The notes: generated from the letters alone by a model not told the origin. A stretch of 64,000 nt of DNA from Micromonospora eburnea (GCF_900090225.1 NZ_FMHY01000002.1:5084001-5148000), one strand, 5' to 3'. Counted from the first letter of the stretch, positions 8,083-19,694 are shown. Program-made: numbers and translations.

Positions 8083-8112
8083 TTGCGCGAGATAGCAAGA
8101 CGGACGTACGGT
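8083..8112 (+). promoter_or_regulatory. Predicted acnA promoter
   Basis: TTGCGC (8083-8088) and TACGGT (8107-8112) are 18 nt apart, upstream of acnA. The -10 lies inside the putative AcnR site, which fits repression by steric block. The 5' untranslated leader would be about 100 nt. Confidence 0.4.
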
Positions 8113-8114
8113 TT
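8097..8114. promoter_or_regulatory. Putative AcnR operator upstream of acnA
   Basis: AAGACGGACGTACGGTTT matches, at 16 of 18 positions, the palindrome in front of the AcnR-like TetR gene at 22691-22708. It overlaps the likely -10 of acnA. In Corynebacterium, AcnR represses acn through a palindrome with a GTAC core half-site, which agrees. Confidence 0.65.
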
Positions 8115-8222
8115 TGTAGACGGGAGAATCGGCGGTAAGTGTTGCCTAACCTGGGCGGCCCCCCGACCGGTGCGACAAACTGCTCAGGACTACTCACGGT
8201 CGCTGGTGTGAAGGAGTACGAC

Positions 8223-11063
<2,841 letters not shown>

Positions 11064-11076
11064 CGTCGCACACCGA

Positions 11077-11112
11077 AAGGACCCCTTCCCGCCTCGGCGG
11101 GAAGGGGTCCTT
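11077..11112. terminator. 17-bp hairpin after acnA
   Basis: AAGGACCCCTTCCCGCC (11077-11093) pairs perfectly with 11096-11112. It lies 14 nt after the acnA stop and about 50 bp from the end of the convergent GTPase gene, so it may work for both. Confidence 0.8.
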
Positions 11113-11164
11113 CGCGTTCACGGTGTCCGGAGGGCTCGCGTCACCGGCGAGCCGGCCGCCCGGC

Positions 11165-11770
11165 TCAGTCGGTGGCGCGGCGGCGCTGCTCGCGCACCTT
11201 CATGGCGTGCTCCAGCAGCGTGATCAGCACCTCCTTGGCGGACTCCCGCTGCCGCGCGTCGCAGAGCACCACCGGTACGCCCGGGTCGAGGTTGAGCGCC
11301 GTCTGCACCTCGTCGAGCTGGTACCGCTTGGCGCCCTCGAAGCAGTTCACCGCCACCACGAACGGTGTGCCGCGCTCCTCGAAGTAGTCGATCGACGGGA
11401 AGCAGTCGGCCAGCCGGCGGGTGTCGGCGAGCACCACCGCGCCGAGCGCACCGAGCGACAGCTCGTCCCAGACGAACCAGAAGCGGTCCTGGCCGGGCGT
11501 GCCGAACAGGTAGAGCACCAGGTCGTCGCTGATGGTGATGCGGCCGAAGTCCATCGCCACGGTGGTGGTCTTCTTGCCCTCCACCCCGGAGAGGTCGTCG
11601 ATGCCGACCCCGGTCTCGGTCAGCACCTCCTCCGTCCGCAGTGGGCGGGTCTCGCTCACCGCGCCGACCAGCGTGGTCTTGCCGACGCCGAAACCGCCGG
11701 CGATCAGGATCTTGATCGCGGTGGGCAGGGGGGCCGCTCCCGCCGGCCGCTCAGAGCGCCCGTAGTCCAT
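11165..11770 (-). CDS. cvnD: Conservon GTP-binding protein (CvnD-like)
   Basis: 201 residues, small Ras-like GTPase of the bacterial conservon family. P-loop GGFGVGKTT near 26-34, switch region KKTTTVAMDFG, and a G3-type FGTPGQDRF replacing the usual DxxG; VNCF stands in the NKxD position. It is the last gene of cvnA-B-C-D and overlaps the DUF742 gene by 20 bp. Family members form membrane-proximal complexes with the CvnA kinase and CvnB and regulate development or secondary metabolism in Streptomyces. Confidence 0.92.
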   Translation of the reverse strand: MDYGRSERPAGAAPLPTAIKILIAGGFGVGKTTLVGAVSETRPLRTEEVLTETGVGIDDLSGVEGKKTTTVAMDFGRITISDDLVLYLFGTPGQDRFWFVWDELSLGALGAVVLADTRRLADCFPSIDYFEERGTPFVVAVNCFEGAKRYQLDEVQTALNLDPGVPVVLCDARQRESAKEVLITLLEHAMKVREQRRRATD

Positions 11771-12140
11771 TGATTACCGCCTCGAAAACGCTGTCGTCGG
11801 GAAGGCCGGCGGGGGTTGCGCGCGGCTCACGAACCTGCACCAGGTGACGGGCCACCAGATCGCCGAGGAGGACTCGGACGGTGCCCACCGGCAGGTCCAG
11901 ATGGGCGGCGATCTCGGCCACGGACTGCATCCGCTGGCAGAGGCCGACGATCGCCACGTGTTCCGGGCCCAGGCCGGACTCCGCGCCCACGTCCGCCCGA
12001 ACCGCGGTGACCAGGGAGATCAGGTCGAAGGTGCCGGTGACCGGACGGGCCCGGCCGCCGGTCACCGCGTAGGGGCGCACCACCGGACCCGCATGGTCGT
12101 CCACCCACTCCTGCTCGGCCGACTCCGCCTGGCCGGTCAT
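11751..12140 (-). CDS. cvnC: DUF742 protein of conservon (CvnC-like)
   Basis: 129 residues. The N-terminal motif VVRPYAVTGGRARP (about 20-33) and the winged-helix-like EIAAHLDLPVGTVRVLLGDLV segment (about 76-96) are typical of DUF742. ATG 12140 overlaps the stop of the roadblock gene by 4 bp (ATGA), and its own 3' end overlaps cvnD by 20 bp, so the set is translationally coupled. The biochemical role of DUF742 is not established. Confidence 0.92.
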   Translation of the reverse strand: MTGQAESAEQEWVDDHAGPVVRPYAVTGGRARPVTGTFDLISLVTAVRADVGAESGLGPEHVAIVGLCQRMQSVAEIAAHLDLPVGTVRVLLGDLVARHLVQVREPRATPAGLPDDSVFEAVINGLRAL

Positions 12141-12562
12141 CGTGCCGGGTTCTCGCCGGTGGATGCCTCACGGGTCGGCGATGCGACGAACCGGCCCACC
12201 CGGGTCACCAGCATCGCCATCTCGTACGCGATCAGACCGACGTCGGCGTCCTCGGAGGCCAGCACGGCCAGGCAGGCGTTACGCCCGGCCGCGGTGACGA
12301 AGAGGAACGAGGACTGCATCTCGATGATGGTCTGCTGCACCTGACCACCGCCGAACCGCTTGCCCGCGCCCCGGGCCAGGCTCTGGATGCCCGCCGCCAT
12401 CGCCGCCAGGTGCTCGCCGTCGTCCCGGCTCAGCCCCCGCGACGAGGCCATCAACAGGCCGTCGGTGGACAGCGCCACGGCGTGCTCCGCCTGCTTGACC
12501 CGGCCGACCAGGTCATCCAGCAACCACGTCAGATCCGCGCTCGAAGCCGTCTTCTGGGCCAC
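12137..12562 (-). CDS. cvnB: Roadblock/LC7 protein of conservon (CvnB-like)
   Basis: 141 residues with the roadblock/LC7 fold: LTWLLDDLVGRVKQAEHAV at the start, ALSTDGLLMASS, HLAAMAAGIQSLARGAG, and a terminal strand-helix FLFVTAAGRNACLAVLASEDADVG. Roadblock proteins act as GTPase-activating or platform subunits for the partner small GTPase. GTG 12562 is chosen because GAAGAGG is 6-8 nt upstream; the open frame continues 5' without a signal. Third position in the operon: kinase, roadblock, DUF742, GTPase. Confidence 0.92.
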   Translation of the reverse strand: MAQKTASSADLTWLLDDLVGRVKQAEHAVALSTDGLLMASSRGLSRDDGEHLAAMAAGIQSLARGAGKRFGGGQVQQTIIEMQSSFLFVTAAGRNACLAVLASEDADVGLIAYEMAMLVTRVGRFVASPTREASTGENPAR

Positions 12563-12629
12563 TCGTCGTCCTCTTCTCCCCGGCTGGTGTCGCCGTACTC
12601 GTCTGGGATCCGCCGCCGCGGCGTCCCCC

Positions 12630-15113
12630 TCAGATCGCCTGCCCGTTCCCGGAGTCCGGCTCGTCGCCGGCCCCGTGCGCCCCGCCGAGCAGCCGTGCGG
12701 CATCGGTCCGGCCGCGTCGGGTGCCGCTCTGGTAGGAGCTCATCATCCGGCGCACCTGCTCCGGCGGGCGCACCGCTTCGTCGTCATGCTCGTCGTCCGG
12801 GGTGGACGGATCCTGCCGCAGCTCCGGCGCGAGGCTCGCCTGACGTACCCGGACCGGCAGGCCGACGTCGGTGCGCGCCGGCCGGTCACCCGCCGCGTCC
12901 AGGCCCGCCGCCGGTGCGTCCATCGTGGTCGGTGCCGCGGACCCGGCCGGCTCCTCGGCCACCGGTTGCCGCTTCCGGGTACGCGCCGGCAGCCCGGACG
13001 GGGTGAGCACGGGCGCCTCGGCGTCGACCGGCGCCGGCAGCGGCTCCGCCCGCTCCGGCAGGGCGCCCCCGGGCATCGGCGTGGTGGTCTCGACGACGGC
13101 CACCGGGCCGGTCGCCCGCTCGGCGGGGGGCGCGGACGACCCGCCCGCCGCTCCGCCGTGCCCCGCCGGCACGTCCCGCTCCGGCGCGATGCCGGTGCCC
13201 ACCCGGAAACCGCCCGAGGTGCTGCCGTCCGGCCCACCCGCGGTCACCAGGTCGAGCGGGATCATCACCACTGCCGTCGTCCCGCCGTACGCGGACTCCT
13301 TGAGCTGCACCTTCACGCCGTGCCGCTCGGTGAGCCGGCTGACCACGTACAGGCCGAGGCGGGCGGCGTTGGCCAGGTTCAGCTCGGACCGGTCGACGAT
13401 CCGGTGGTTCGCGGCGGCCAGTTCCTCCTCGCCCATGCCCAGACCACGGTCCTCGATCTCGATGGCGAAACCGTTCGCCACCATCTGACCGCGTACCTCG
13501 ACGGTGGTGTGCGGGGGCGAAAAGGAGAGGCCGTTCTCGATCAGCTCGGCCAGCAGGTGGATGACGTCGCCGACGGCCCGGCCGGTCAGCGACACCGGCC
13601 CGATCGGCAGCACGTTCACCCGGGTGTAGTCCTCGACCTCGGCCACCGCGCCGCGGATGACGTCCACCATCGGCACGTTGCGCCGCCAGGACCGCCCGGG
13701 AGTGGAGCCGGAGAGGACGATCAGGTTCTCGGCGTTGCGCCGCATCCGGGTCGCCAGGTGGTCGACGCGGAACAGGTCCTCCAGTTCCTCGGCGTCGTGC
13801 TCCCGGCGTTCCATCGCGTCGAGCAGGGTGAGCTGGCGGTGGACCAGCGCCTGGGTACGCCGGGCCAGGCTGAGGAAGACCTCACGGACGTTGCGGCGCA
13901 GCTCGGCCTGCTCGACGGCGGTGCGGATGGCGGTCTCCTGCACGACGTTGAACGCCTTGCCGACCTGCCCGACCTCGTCGTCGCCGAACTCGAGCGGGGG
14001 TGCCTCCCGCGCGACGTCGACCTCGTCGCCTCGGCCGAGCCGTTCCACCACGCCGGGTAGTCGCTCGTTGGCCAGCCGGAACGCCGCCTCACGCAGCCGT
14101 TCGAGCTGCCGGACGAGCGCGCGGGCGGTGCTGATCGACACCACGACGGAGGCGATGACGGCGAGCAGGCCGAGGCCGGCCGCCAGCACCAACCGGACGA
14201 TGACGCCGACGGCGACCGGGGTCGCCCGGGACACGATGTCCTTGCCACCGGCCAGGATGACCCCGCGCAGGTCCTCCATCGCCTGCTTGGCGACGGTCTG
14301 CCAGGCCGATGCCGGCACCGGCGGCCGGACGTCGCTGCCCTTGGCGGCCAGGACCCGGTCCTGCAGGGCGCGCAGTTGCTGGAAGGTGGCACCGTCGATC
14401 AGCTGCTGGTAACGGGCATGGTCGCTGGAGGCCAGGGAATCCGCCGTCCGGTCGGCCAGGTACCACTGCGCACCGACCAGCCGCGAGAAGGCCGTCTGCT
14501 CGGCCACCGTCATCCGGTTGGCCGCCAGGACACCCGACAACAGAGCGTCCTGCTGCGACAGCAGTTCCCGGGCGCGGTTGAGGTCGATCAGGGCGGTGGT
14601 GTCGCGGGCGATCTCGTTGTCGTCCAGCACGCCGAGCGCGTCGAAGACGTCGAAGATGGCGTCGACCGCCTCGTCGTACGCGGCGAGCGTCGTGGTCCGG
14701 TCGATCGTCTTGCGCCCCACCTCGGCCCGGACGGCACCGAGCTGTTCGACCTTTCGCCGGAGCTCGGCGATCCGCCGCACGAGGTGGTCGCTCGCCGGCA
14801 GCTCGGTACGCCAGTCCTGAGCGGACTTCCACAGGGCCACCGCGGTCTCGTCGGTGCGCCGCTGCTGTGCGACCAACTCCTCCAGCTGGCCCGGGTCGGA
14901 CTGTCCGAGATATGACAGCGACAATCGGCGTTCTTCCTGCAGCTGCAGCAGCAGCGGGTCACTCGGCTCGAAAACCCGAGCGTTGAGCGTCTGGACGCCC
15001 AGCAGGTTGAAGCCTTCCCGAACGGTCACCCACGCCGCGAACGCCCACAGGGCGAACAGCGACATGAGCAGCGCGACGATCTTCGTACGGATATTCGTAC
15101 CGCGGGAACCCAT
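12630..15113 (-). CDS. cvnA: Conservon sensor histidine kinase with NIT domain (CvnA-like)
   Basis: 827 residues. Membrane segment near 10-30, extracellular nitrate/nitrite-sensing (NIT) type domain to about 290, second membrane segment near 292-320 (VGVIVRLVLAAGLGLLAVIA), HAMP and coiled coil, then a GHKL ATPase domain with N-box ELIENGLSFSPP (near 525) and G-box EDRGLGMGEEE (near 555). The last 200 residues are Pro/Ala-rich and look disordered. No obvious H-box precedes the ATPase domain, as is usual for CvnA proteins. ATG 15113 follows AGGAAG closely; the frame extends 34 codons upstream without support. It heads the conservon and lies directly after the terpene operon on the same strand. 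Confidence 0.92.
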   Translation of the reverse strand: MGSRGTNIRTKIVALLMSLFALWAFAAWVTVREGFNLLGVQTLNARVFEPSDPLLLQLQEERRLSLSYLGQSDPGQLEELVAQQRRTDETAVALWKSAQDWRTELPASDHLVRRIAELRRKVEQLGAVRAEVGRKTIDRTTTLAAYDEAVDAIFDVFDALGVLDDNEIARDTTALIDLNRARELLSQQDALLSGVLAANRMTVAEQTAFSRLVGAQWYLADRTADSLASSDHARYQQLIDGATFQQLRALQDRVLAAKGSDVRPPVPASAWQTVAKQAMEDLRGVILAGGKDIVSRATPVAVGVIVRLVLAAGLGLLAVIASVVVSISTARALVRQLERLREAAFRLANERLPGVVERLGRGDEVDVAREAPPLEFGDDEVGQVGKAFNVVQETAIRTAVEQAELRRNVREVFLSLARRTQALVHRQLTLLDAMERREHDAEELEDLFRVDHLATRMRRNAENLIVLSGSTPGRSWRRNVPMVDVIRGAVAEVEDYTRVNVLPIGPVSLTGRAVGDVIHLLAELIENGLSFSPPHTTVEVRGQMVANGFAIEIEDRGLGMGEEELAAANHRIVDRSELNLANAARLGLYVVSRLTERHGVKVQLKESAYGGTTAVVMIPLDLVTAGGPDGSTSGGFRVGTGIAPERDVPAGHGGAAGGSSAPPAERATGPVAVVETTTPMPGGALPERAEPLPAPVDAEAPVLTPSGLPARTRKRQPVAEEPAGSAAPTTMDAPAAGLDAAGDRPARTDVGLPVRVRQASLAPELRQDPSTPDDEHDDEAVRPPEQVRRMMSSYQSGTRRGRTDAARLLGGAHGAGDEPDSGNGQAI

Positions 15114-15186
15114 CACAACTTCCTGGCCGGGTGTTCGGTCACGTGCCCGAAAAACGAGTCGTCGGCGATCCGATCGACCCCGGCGC

Positions 15187-15215
15187 ACGCTAGCAGCGTC
15201 CCGAACTTCACTCAA
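15187..15215 (-). promoter_or_regulatory. Predicted promoter of the conservon
   Basis: On the minus strand TTGAGT (15215-15210) and TAGCGT (15192-15187) have a 17-nt spacer. It lies between the class II cyclase stop and cvnA. It implies independent transcription of cvnA-D with a leader of about 65 nt; no strong terminator separates it from the terpene genes, so read-through is also possible. Confidence 0.5.
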
Positions 15216-15250
15216 GCGATCCTGATCATGGGTGGTCGTCGGACCCCCCG

Positions 15251-16873
15251 TCAGACCCCCGTCGCCCCCTCACCACCCCACAGCGCCGCGCACACCGCCG
15301 AGCGTACTATCAACTCCGGTCGATAGAGGTCCTTGTCGTGCCAGAGCAACGGCCCGTCGTCATCCGTACCGTCCAGTTCGGACAGCCGGCGTCGGCCCCG
15401 GGCGATGGCCGCGGCGACCTCGGCATCGGCCGACATACCCGCCCCGACCAGGGTCAACACCGAGTACGCGGTCTCCTCCGCGGTGCCGGCCCACCGCCCC
15501 CACGAACCGTCCGACCGCTGGGCGGTGAGCAGCCAGTCGACCGCCCGCCCGACGGCGGCCCGGCCCGCGGCGTCCCGGGCGTGGTCACCGAGCGCGAGCG
15601 CCGCGCAGTAGGTCGCGTAGTAGGGCGAGGCGTGCCACCGGTCACACCACCGCCCGTCGGCCTCCTGCCGGGCGATCAGCCAGGCGGCCACCCGGTCCAC
15701 GGTGGCCGCGAGGCGGGCGTCGGCCGCCGGCCCGCCGCGCGCGAGGTGGTGGCCGAGGGCGTCGAGCACGTGGGCGTTGGTGGTGATCGACGTGCCGTCC
15801 TCGCCCGGCCAGGTGCAGAAGTGGGCGCCGGTGTCGTAGGTCCAGAGGCTGGACGGGTCGACCGGTCGGCCGAGCCGGGCGAGGGCGTACAGCGTCACCG
15901 AGGTGGTGTCGGCGTCGGCGGGCAGCCCCGGCCCGGTGGCCGCGCCGGCCGGGCCCACGGCGGCCCGCAGCTCGGCCACCAGCTCGGCGGGCACCGCCAT
16001 CGGCATCCCCACCCGGGCCAGGATGCTGAGCACCCAGGCGCGCTCGAAGACGGCGATCGGGCTGGCGCAGGGCACCGCACCGCCCCGGCCGACGGCTCGG
16101 AGGTAGGCCGCGGCCCGCCCGCCGGGCTCATCGGGGCCGCCGAGCCAGGCGGCGGTCGCGGCCGGTGAGGCACCGACCGCCCCGGGGCCGACCGGGGACA
16201 CCCCGACCGCCCGGCGGGCCTGCCCGCCAACCACCTCCAGGGCGTGCGTCAGCTTCTCGGGGACCGGTCCGCCGTCGGCCAGCAGACCGCGTACCCGGTC
16301 CAGGCGGCCGGCGTCCAGGCCGGACGGAAGGGGCAGGCGGGGCCGGCCGCGCCACGCGGCGAGATCGGCCGAAGGAGACTTCGGCTCGGTCAACCGCCCG
16401 TCGATCGACTCGACCAACGACGGCACGATCAGGTCGGTGGCCGGCAGGTCGGGCAGTGCCGGCGCGGCCGGATCACCGAGCCACGCCGCCACGAAACGCA
16501 GGCCCCGCTCCGCCGCACCGGCCAGGTCGGCGGCCGTCGCCGGACCGTGGTCGCCGCGACCGAGCAGCGTCAGCAGGGCCTCGACGGCGCTCAGGCTCGG
16601 CACCACGGCGTACCCCTCCGGGCCGCCCCAGCCGCCGTCGGCCCGCTGCTGCGCGAGCAGCCAGCCGATCCGTACGTCGTGGCCGGCCAGCCACGGCGCG
16701 AGGGAGAGCAGGCGGCCGGTCTCGTAGACCGACGGCGAGGTCCGTCCGGACGGGTCACGTGCCATCGCCGCGATCAGGTCCCGGACCCGGTCGGCGACTC
16801 GGAGCCCGGCGCCGGGCGGCGCACCGGCCCGATCGCGGCGGGTGGGCGTCCGACCGCTGGTGGTCACGCTCAC
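15251..16873 (-). CDS. Class II diterpene cyclase (labdane/copalyl diphosphate synthase-like)
   Basis: 540 residues, alpha/alpha-barrel class II terpene cyclase, expected to protonate and cyclise geranylgeranyl diphosphate to a labdadienyl diphosphate. Repeated QW-type motifs are seen (QQRADGGWGG near 82, RQEADGRW near 415, QRSDGSWG near 455), followed by GTAEETAY. The acid motif reads D-A-D-T-T-S (near 321), where the family consensus is DxDD followed by T: the central catalytic Asp is kept but the last Asp is Thr. GTG 16873 overlaps the class I synthase stop by 4 bp (GTGA). It is the third gene of P450 - class I synthase - class II cyclase. No GGPP synthase is present in the window. The product is unknown; an isopimarane- or labdane-type skeleton is a guess. 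Confidence 0.85.
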   Translation of the reverse strand: MSVTTSGRTPTRRDRAGAPPGAGLRVADRVRDLIAAMARDPSGRTSPSVYETGRLLSLAPWLAGHDVRIGWLLAQQRADGGWGGPEGYAVVPSLSAVEALLTLLGRGDHGPATAADLAGAAERGLRFVAAWLGDPAAPALPDLPATDLIVPSLVESIDGRLTEPKSPSADLAAWRGRPRLPLPSGLDAGRLDRVRGLLADGGPVPEKLTHALEVVGGQARRAVGVSPVGPGAVGASPAATAAWLGGPDEPGGRAAAYLRAVGRGGAVPCASPIAVFERAWVLSILARVGMPMAVPAELVAELRAAVGPAGAATGPGLPADADTTSVTLYALARLGRPVDPSSLWTYDTGAHFCTWPGEDGTSITTNAHVLDALGHHLARGGPAADARLAATVDRVAAWLIARQEADGRWCDRWHASPYYATYCAALALGDHARDAAGRAAVGRAVDWLLTAQRSDGSWGRWAGTAEETAYSVLTLVGAGMSADAEVAAAIARGRRRLSELDGTDDDGPLLWHDKDLYRPELIVRSAVCAALWGGEGATGV

Positions 16874-17763
16874 CGCACGCCCCAGAAGTCGGTGAGGCGG
16901 TAGAAACCACTGGTGAAGCCGAGCTGCCGGGACAGGTAGTCGGCCTCCCGCGGGCAACTGGGCCGCAGCTCGGCCAGCAGCTGCCGGCAGCGGTCGACCT
17001 GCGTCGCGACCTGCCGTTCGATCTCCGTACGGTCGTCGCCCACCAGCGTGATCGCGTTGAGGTCGCCCCACTCGCGGTCGCGCTGCCAGGTGCCCAGGTC
17101 GTTGATCAGCCGCAGGGCCCGCTGCACCTCGTCGCTGACCGCCACGAGCCGGGACAGTTGGCGGTGGGTCTCGGCGGATCCGGTGTGGATCCAGTGCGCG
17201 ACGTTGACCACCGTGGCGGCGAGGTTGTCGGCGTTGTCGAGGTACTGGGCCAGGGTGGGCAGGGCCGCGGTCCCGTGCCTCGCGGCGTTCCGCCACTCCC
17301 ACTCCCGGGTCATCGCGGCCAGGGTGCGGTCGATCTCCTCCCGCCACAGGCCACGGAGACCGGCGTACGCCGGCGCGGCGGCGAGGTCGTCCCGCAGCTC
17401 GGCGAGGAACCGGCCCAGCGGGTCTTCGGCCGGGGCGCCGCCGGCCACCGCCAGGCACGTCTTCGCGACGAGATCGACCTCCGACCGGGACGCCGCCTGA
17501 TGGTCGACCTGCCAGTCGATCGCGAAGCCCCAGAGCACCGCGCGGTTGGTGAGAGCCAGTTCCTCGGCGGTGCACCACGGCGCGCTGAACGCCATGGCCA
17601 GCGCGATGCTGCTGAACAGCGCCGCGTCGAAGGGCCGGCTCGGGAAGAGGTCGGGGTGCGCCGCGGCCCGTCGTTGCAGGTCCCGCTGCCCCCGGGCGGC
17701 GAGCGCGCAGATCCGTCCGTGCTCGGCGGCCTCGACGAGCGGTCCGCCGTCTCCGCCGGTCAT
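16870..17763 (-). CDS. Class I terpene (diterpene) synthase
   Basis: 297 residues, all-alpha bacterial class I terpene synthase of typical length. The Asp-rich metal motif is FAIDWQVD (Asp near 84 and 88, a DxxxD variant of DDxxD). The second metal motif is NDLGTWQRDRE (near 220), a variant of NDxxSxxxE with Thr and Asp at the last two ligand positions. Paired with the adjacent class II cyclase it is expected to ionise the labdadienyl diphosphate. ATG 17763 overlaps the P450 stop by 4 bp (ATGA), so synthesis is coupled. Similar P450/synthase/cyclase operons are known for isopimaradiene-type diterpenoids in Salinispora (recalled from literature, homology not computed). Confidence 0.85.
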   Translation of the reverse strand: MTGGDGGPLVEAAEHGRICALAARGQRDLQRRAAAHPDLFPSRPFDAALFSSIALAMAFSAPWCTAEELALTNRAVLWGFAIDWQVDHQAASRSEVDLVAKTCLAVAGGAPAEDPLGRFLAELRDDLAAAPAYAGLRGLWREEIDRTLAAMTREWEWRNAARHGTAALPTLAQYLDNADNLAATVVNVAHWIHTGSAETHRQLSRLVAVSDEVQRALRLINDLGTWQRDREWGDLNAITLVGDDRTEIERQVATQVDRCRQLLAELRPSCPREADYLSRQLGFTSGFYRLTDFWGVR

Positions 17764-19148
17764 GCCCGCGCCGTCCCGGCCGAGGAGGCCAGCAGCGTCA
17801 GCTCGACCCGGTGGCGCGGCCGCAGCGCAGCGGCCAACCGCAGTCCGGGCACGCCCGGGCGGTGCAACCGGAAGCGATAGCGACTGAGCATCGTGGCGAG
17901 GATGAGCTGCGCCTCCAGATAGAACAGGTACATCCCGAGGCACTGGTGCGGGCCCCCGCCGAACGGGAAGTGGGCGTACCGGTGCCGGGCCCGGACCCGC
18001 TCCGGCCGGAACCGCTCGGGATCGAACTCGTCCGGCCGTTCCCAGAACTGCGCCATCCGCTGGGTGATCAGCGGGCTCGCCACCATGGTCGCCCCGGCCT
18101 CGATCGGTATGCCGTCGATGACGTCCGCGTCGACCGCGCGACGCGGGATGATCCAACCGATCGGGTAGAGCCGCAGCAGCTCGTCCAGGACCATCCTGGT
18201 GTAGGTCAGTTCGGGCAGGTGCTCACGGCGGACCGGTTCGTCACCCACCACTCTGTCGATCTCGGCGTAGAGTCGCTCGGCGACGTCGGGCCGCTGTTCC
18301 AGGTGGGGCCAGAACCAGGTGAGGACGTTGATGGTGGTCTCGGTGGTCGCCGCGAACATCGCCACCGTGTCGTTACGGACCTGCTGCTCGTCGAGCTGCC
18401 GGCCGTCCTCGGTCCGGGCCCGCCACAGCGTGGAGATGACGTCGTCGCCCTCGTCGGCGACCTCCCGGGTGGCCCGGACCACCGGCACCAGCACCTCATC
18501 GACGATGCGCTTCGCCCGGCGGAACGGTCGGTCGCCCGGCATCGGCAGCGACAGCGGGGCGAACGGCACGATGATCCGGGGAATCACCGCCGTGGCGATG
18601 ACGTCCTGGGCGTCGACCACCCGCATCGCGTCCGGCACGGAGATCTTGTCGGCGAAGAGCACCCGCATGATCGCGCGGCAGACGATCCGCGCCTGCTCGG
18701 CACCGATGTCGACGCTGCGCCCGGCGCGCGACGGCTGGTCCAGCTCGTCGACCGCGTCGCGGATGGCCTCGGCCATCCCGTCGATCATCGTCTCCACCCG
18801 CTTGGCGGTGAACATCGGCTGGAGCATCCGGCGGCTCGCCGACCAGATCTGCCCCTCGCCGAGGATTCCCTCGCCGAACAGGCGCTTGACCGGGCGCCAG
18901 AACAGCCCGTCGCCCGCCCGCTCGTAGTTGTCCGCCCGGTCGCGCAGGATGTGCTGCACGTGCCGGGGGTGGGTGACCAGGTACGGCCGGAACGACCCGA
19001 GGTTGAGCCGGACGAGCGAGCCCTGCGTCCGGTTACCGACGTCGATCAGCGCGCGGGCCGGATCGCGGAGCATGCCGGGCAGGATCTGACGCAACGGCAC
19101 GGTGCGGAGCTGACCGGCGGATCCGGCAGCGGCAGGTGGAGTGTCCAC
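17760..19148 (-). CDS. Cytochrome P450, first gene of the terpene operon
   Basis: 462 residues. Heme-binding FPFGGGPHQCLG (Cys near 402), K-helix ExxR in VLDELLRLYP (near 322), I-helix MFAATTETTINVLTWF (near 265). It has no membrane anchor. It is longer than typical class I bacterial P450s (about 400), with a CYP4/CYP102-like look. The expected role is hydroxylation of the diterpene made by the two coupled genes; electron donors are not encoded nearby. GTG 19148 is chosen with GGGGGA about 10 nt upstream, because the conserved sequence begins right after it; an upstream in-frame start at 19220 is less likely. Confidence 0.88.
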   Translation of the reverse strand: MDTPPAAAGSAGQLRTVPLRQILPGMLRDPARALIDVGNRTQGSLVRLNLGSFRPYLVTHPRHVQHILRDRADNYERAGDGLFWRPVKRLFGEGILGEGQIWSASRRMLQPMFTAKRVETMIDGMAEAIRDAVDELDQPSRAGRSVDIGAEQARIVCRAIMRVLFADKISVPDAMRVVDAQDVIATAVIPRIIVPFAPLSLPMPGDRPFRRAKRIVDEVLVPVVRATREVADEGDDVISTLWRARTEDGRQLDEQQVRNDTVAMFAATTETTINVLTWFWPHLEQRPDVAERLYAEIDRVVGDEPVRREHLPELTYTRMVLDELLRLYPIGWIIPRRAVDADVIDGIPIEAGATMVASPLITQRMAQFWERPDEFDPERFRPERVRARHRYAHFPFGGGPHQCLGMYLFYLEAQLILATMLSRYRFRLHRPGVPGLRLAAALRPRHRVELTLLASSAGTARA

Positions 19149-19694
19149 GTGATTGCGTTCCCCCCTGGGTCTACTGGGTGTCGCGAACCCGTCATGACCC
19201 GTGAGCTTGCCGCCGAGCATGCCAGCCGGGACGGCGGATCAGAAGACCAAAGAGGAATAGATCTCACACAACAACTTTCCCGGCGTCGACAATGGAGGAC
19301 ACGGACAGCCTGTCCGCGGGCCGGCTGTGCAGGCATCTCTCGCCGATCCCCCGGGCAACACCCATTCGATAGACCAGCATCTTCGCATCGCCGCCAACGC
19401 GGCTGGTCAACCCGCCCGCTCCAGCGGCACCCGCCCACCAACCCCGACCGTAGGGGTGGGCCCGCCGGGCCGGCAGCGGTGACGGCGACCCGGCAGGCGT
19501 ACGGGCGTACGGACGCCCGCCCCCGTCCGGGTCTCCCGCCACCCGTCCGGTACGCGGACGGTGCGGCCACCGGCGCCGACCGTCGACGGGTACCGCGCCG
19601 GCGAGCGGGGCGACGGCCGGGGACCGGCGGCAGGCAGCGGGACCGGGGACGAGGAACGCGGGCGCGCGGCACCGCCCTGTGCCAAGCTTCGGAC
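19149..19694. other. Divergent intergenic region ahead of the terpene operon
   Basis: More than 500 bp between the P450 start and the DUF2630 gene. It must hold the terpene-operon promoter, but I find no convincing -35/-10 pair. A weak 7-bp inverted pair (GACCAGC at 19372, GCTGGTC at 19402) is the only structure seen. Part of it (19250-19390) is less GC-rich than the surroundings. Open frames here have no ribosome sites. Confidence 0.4.
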
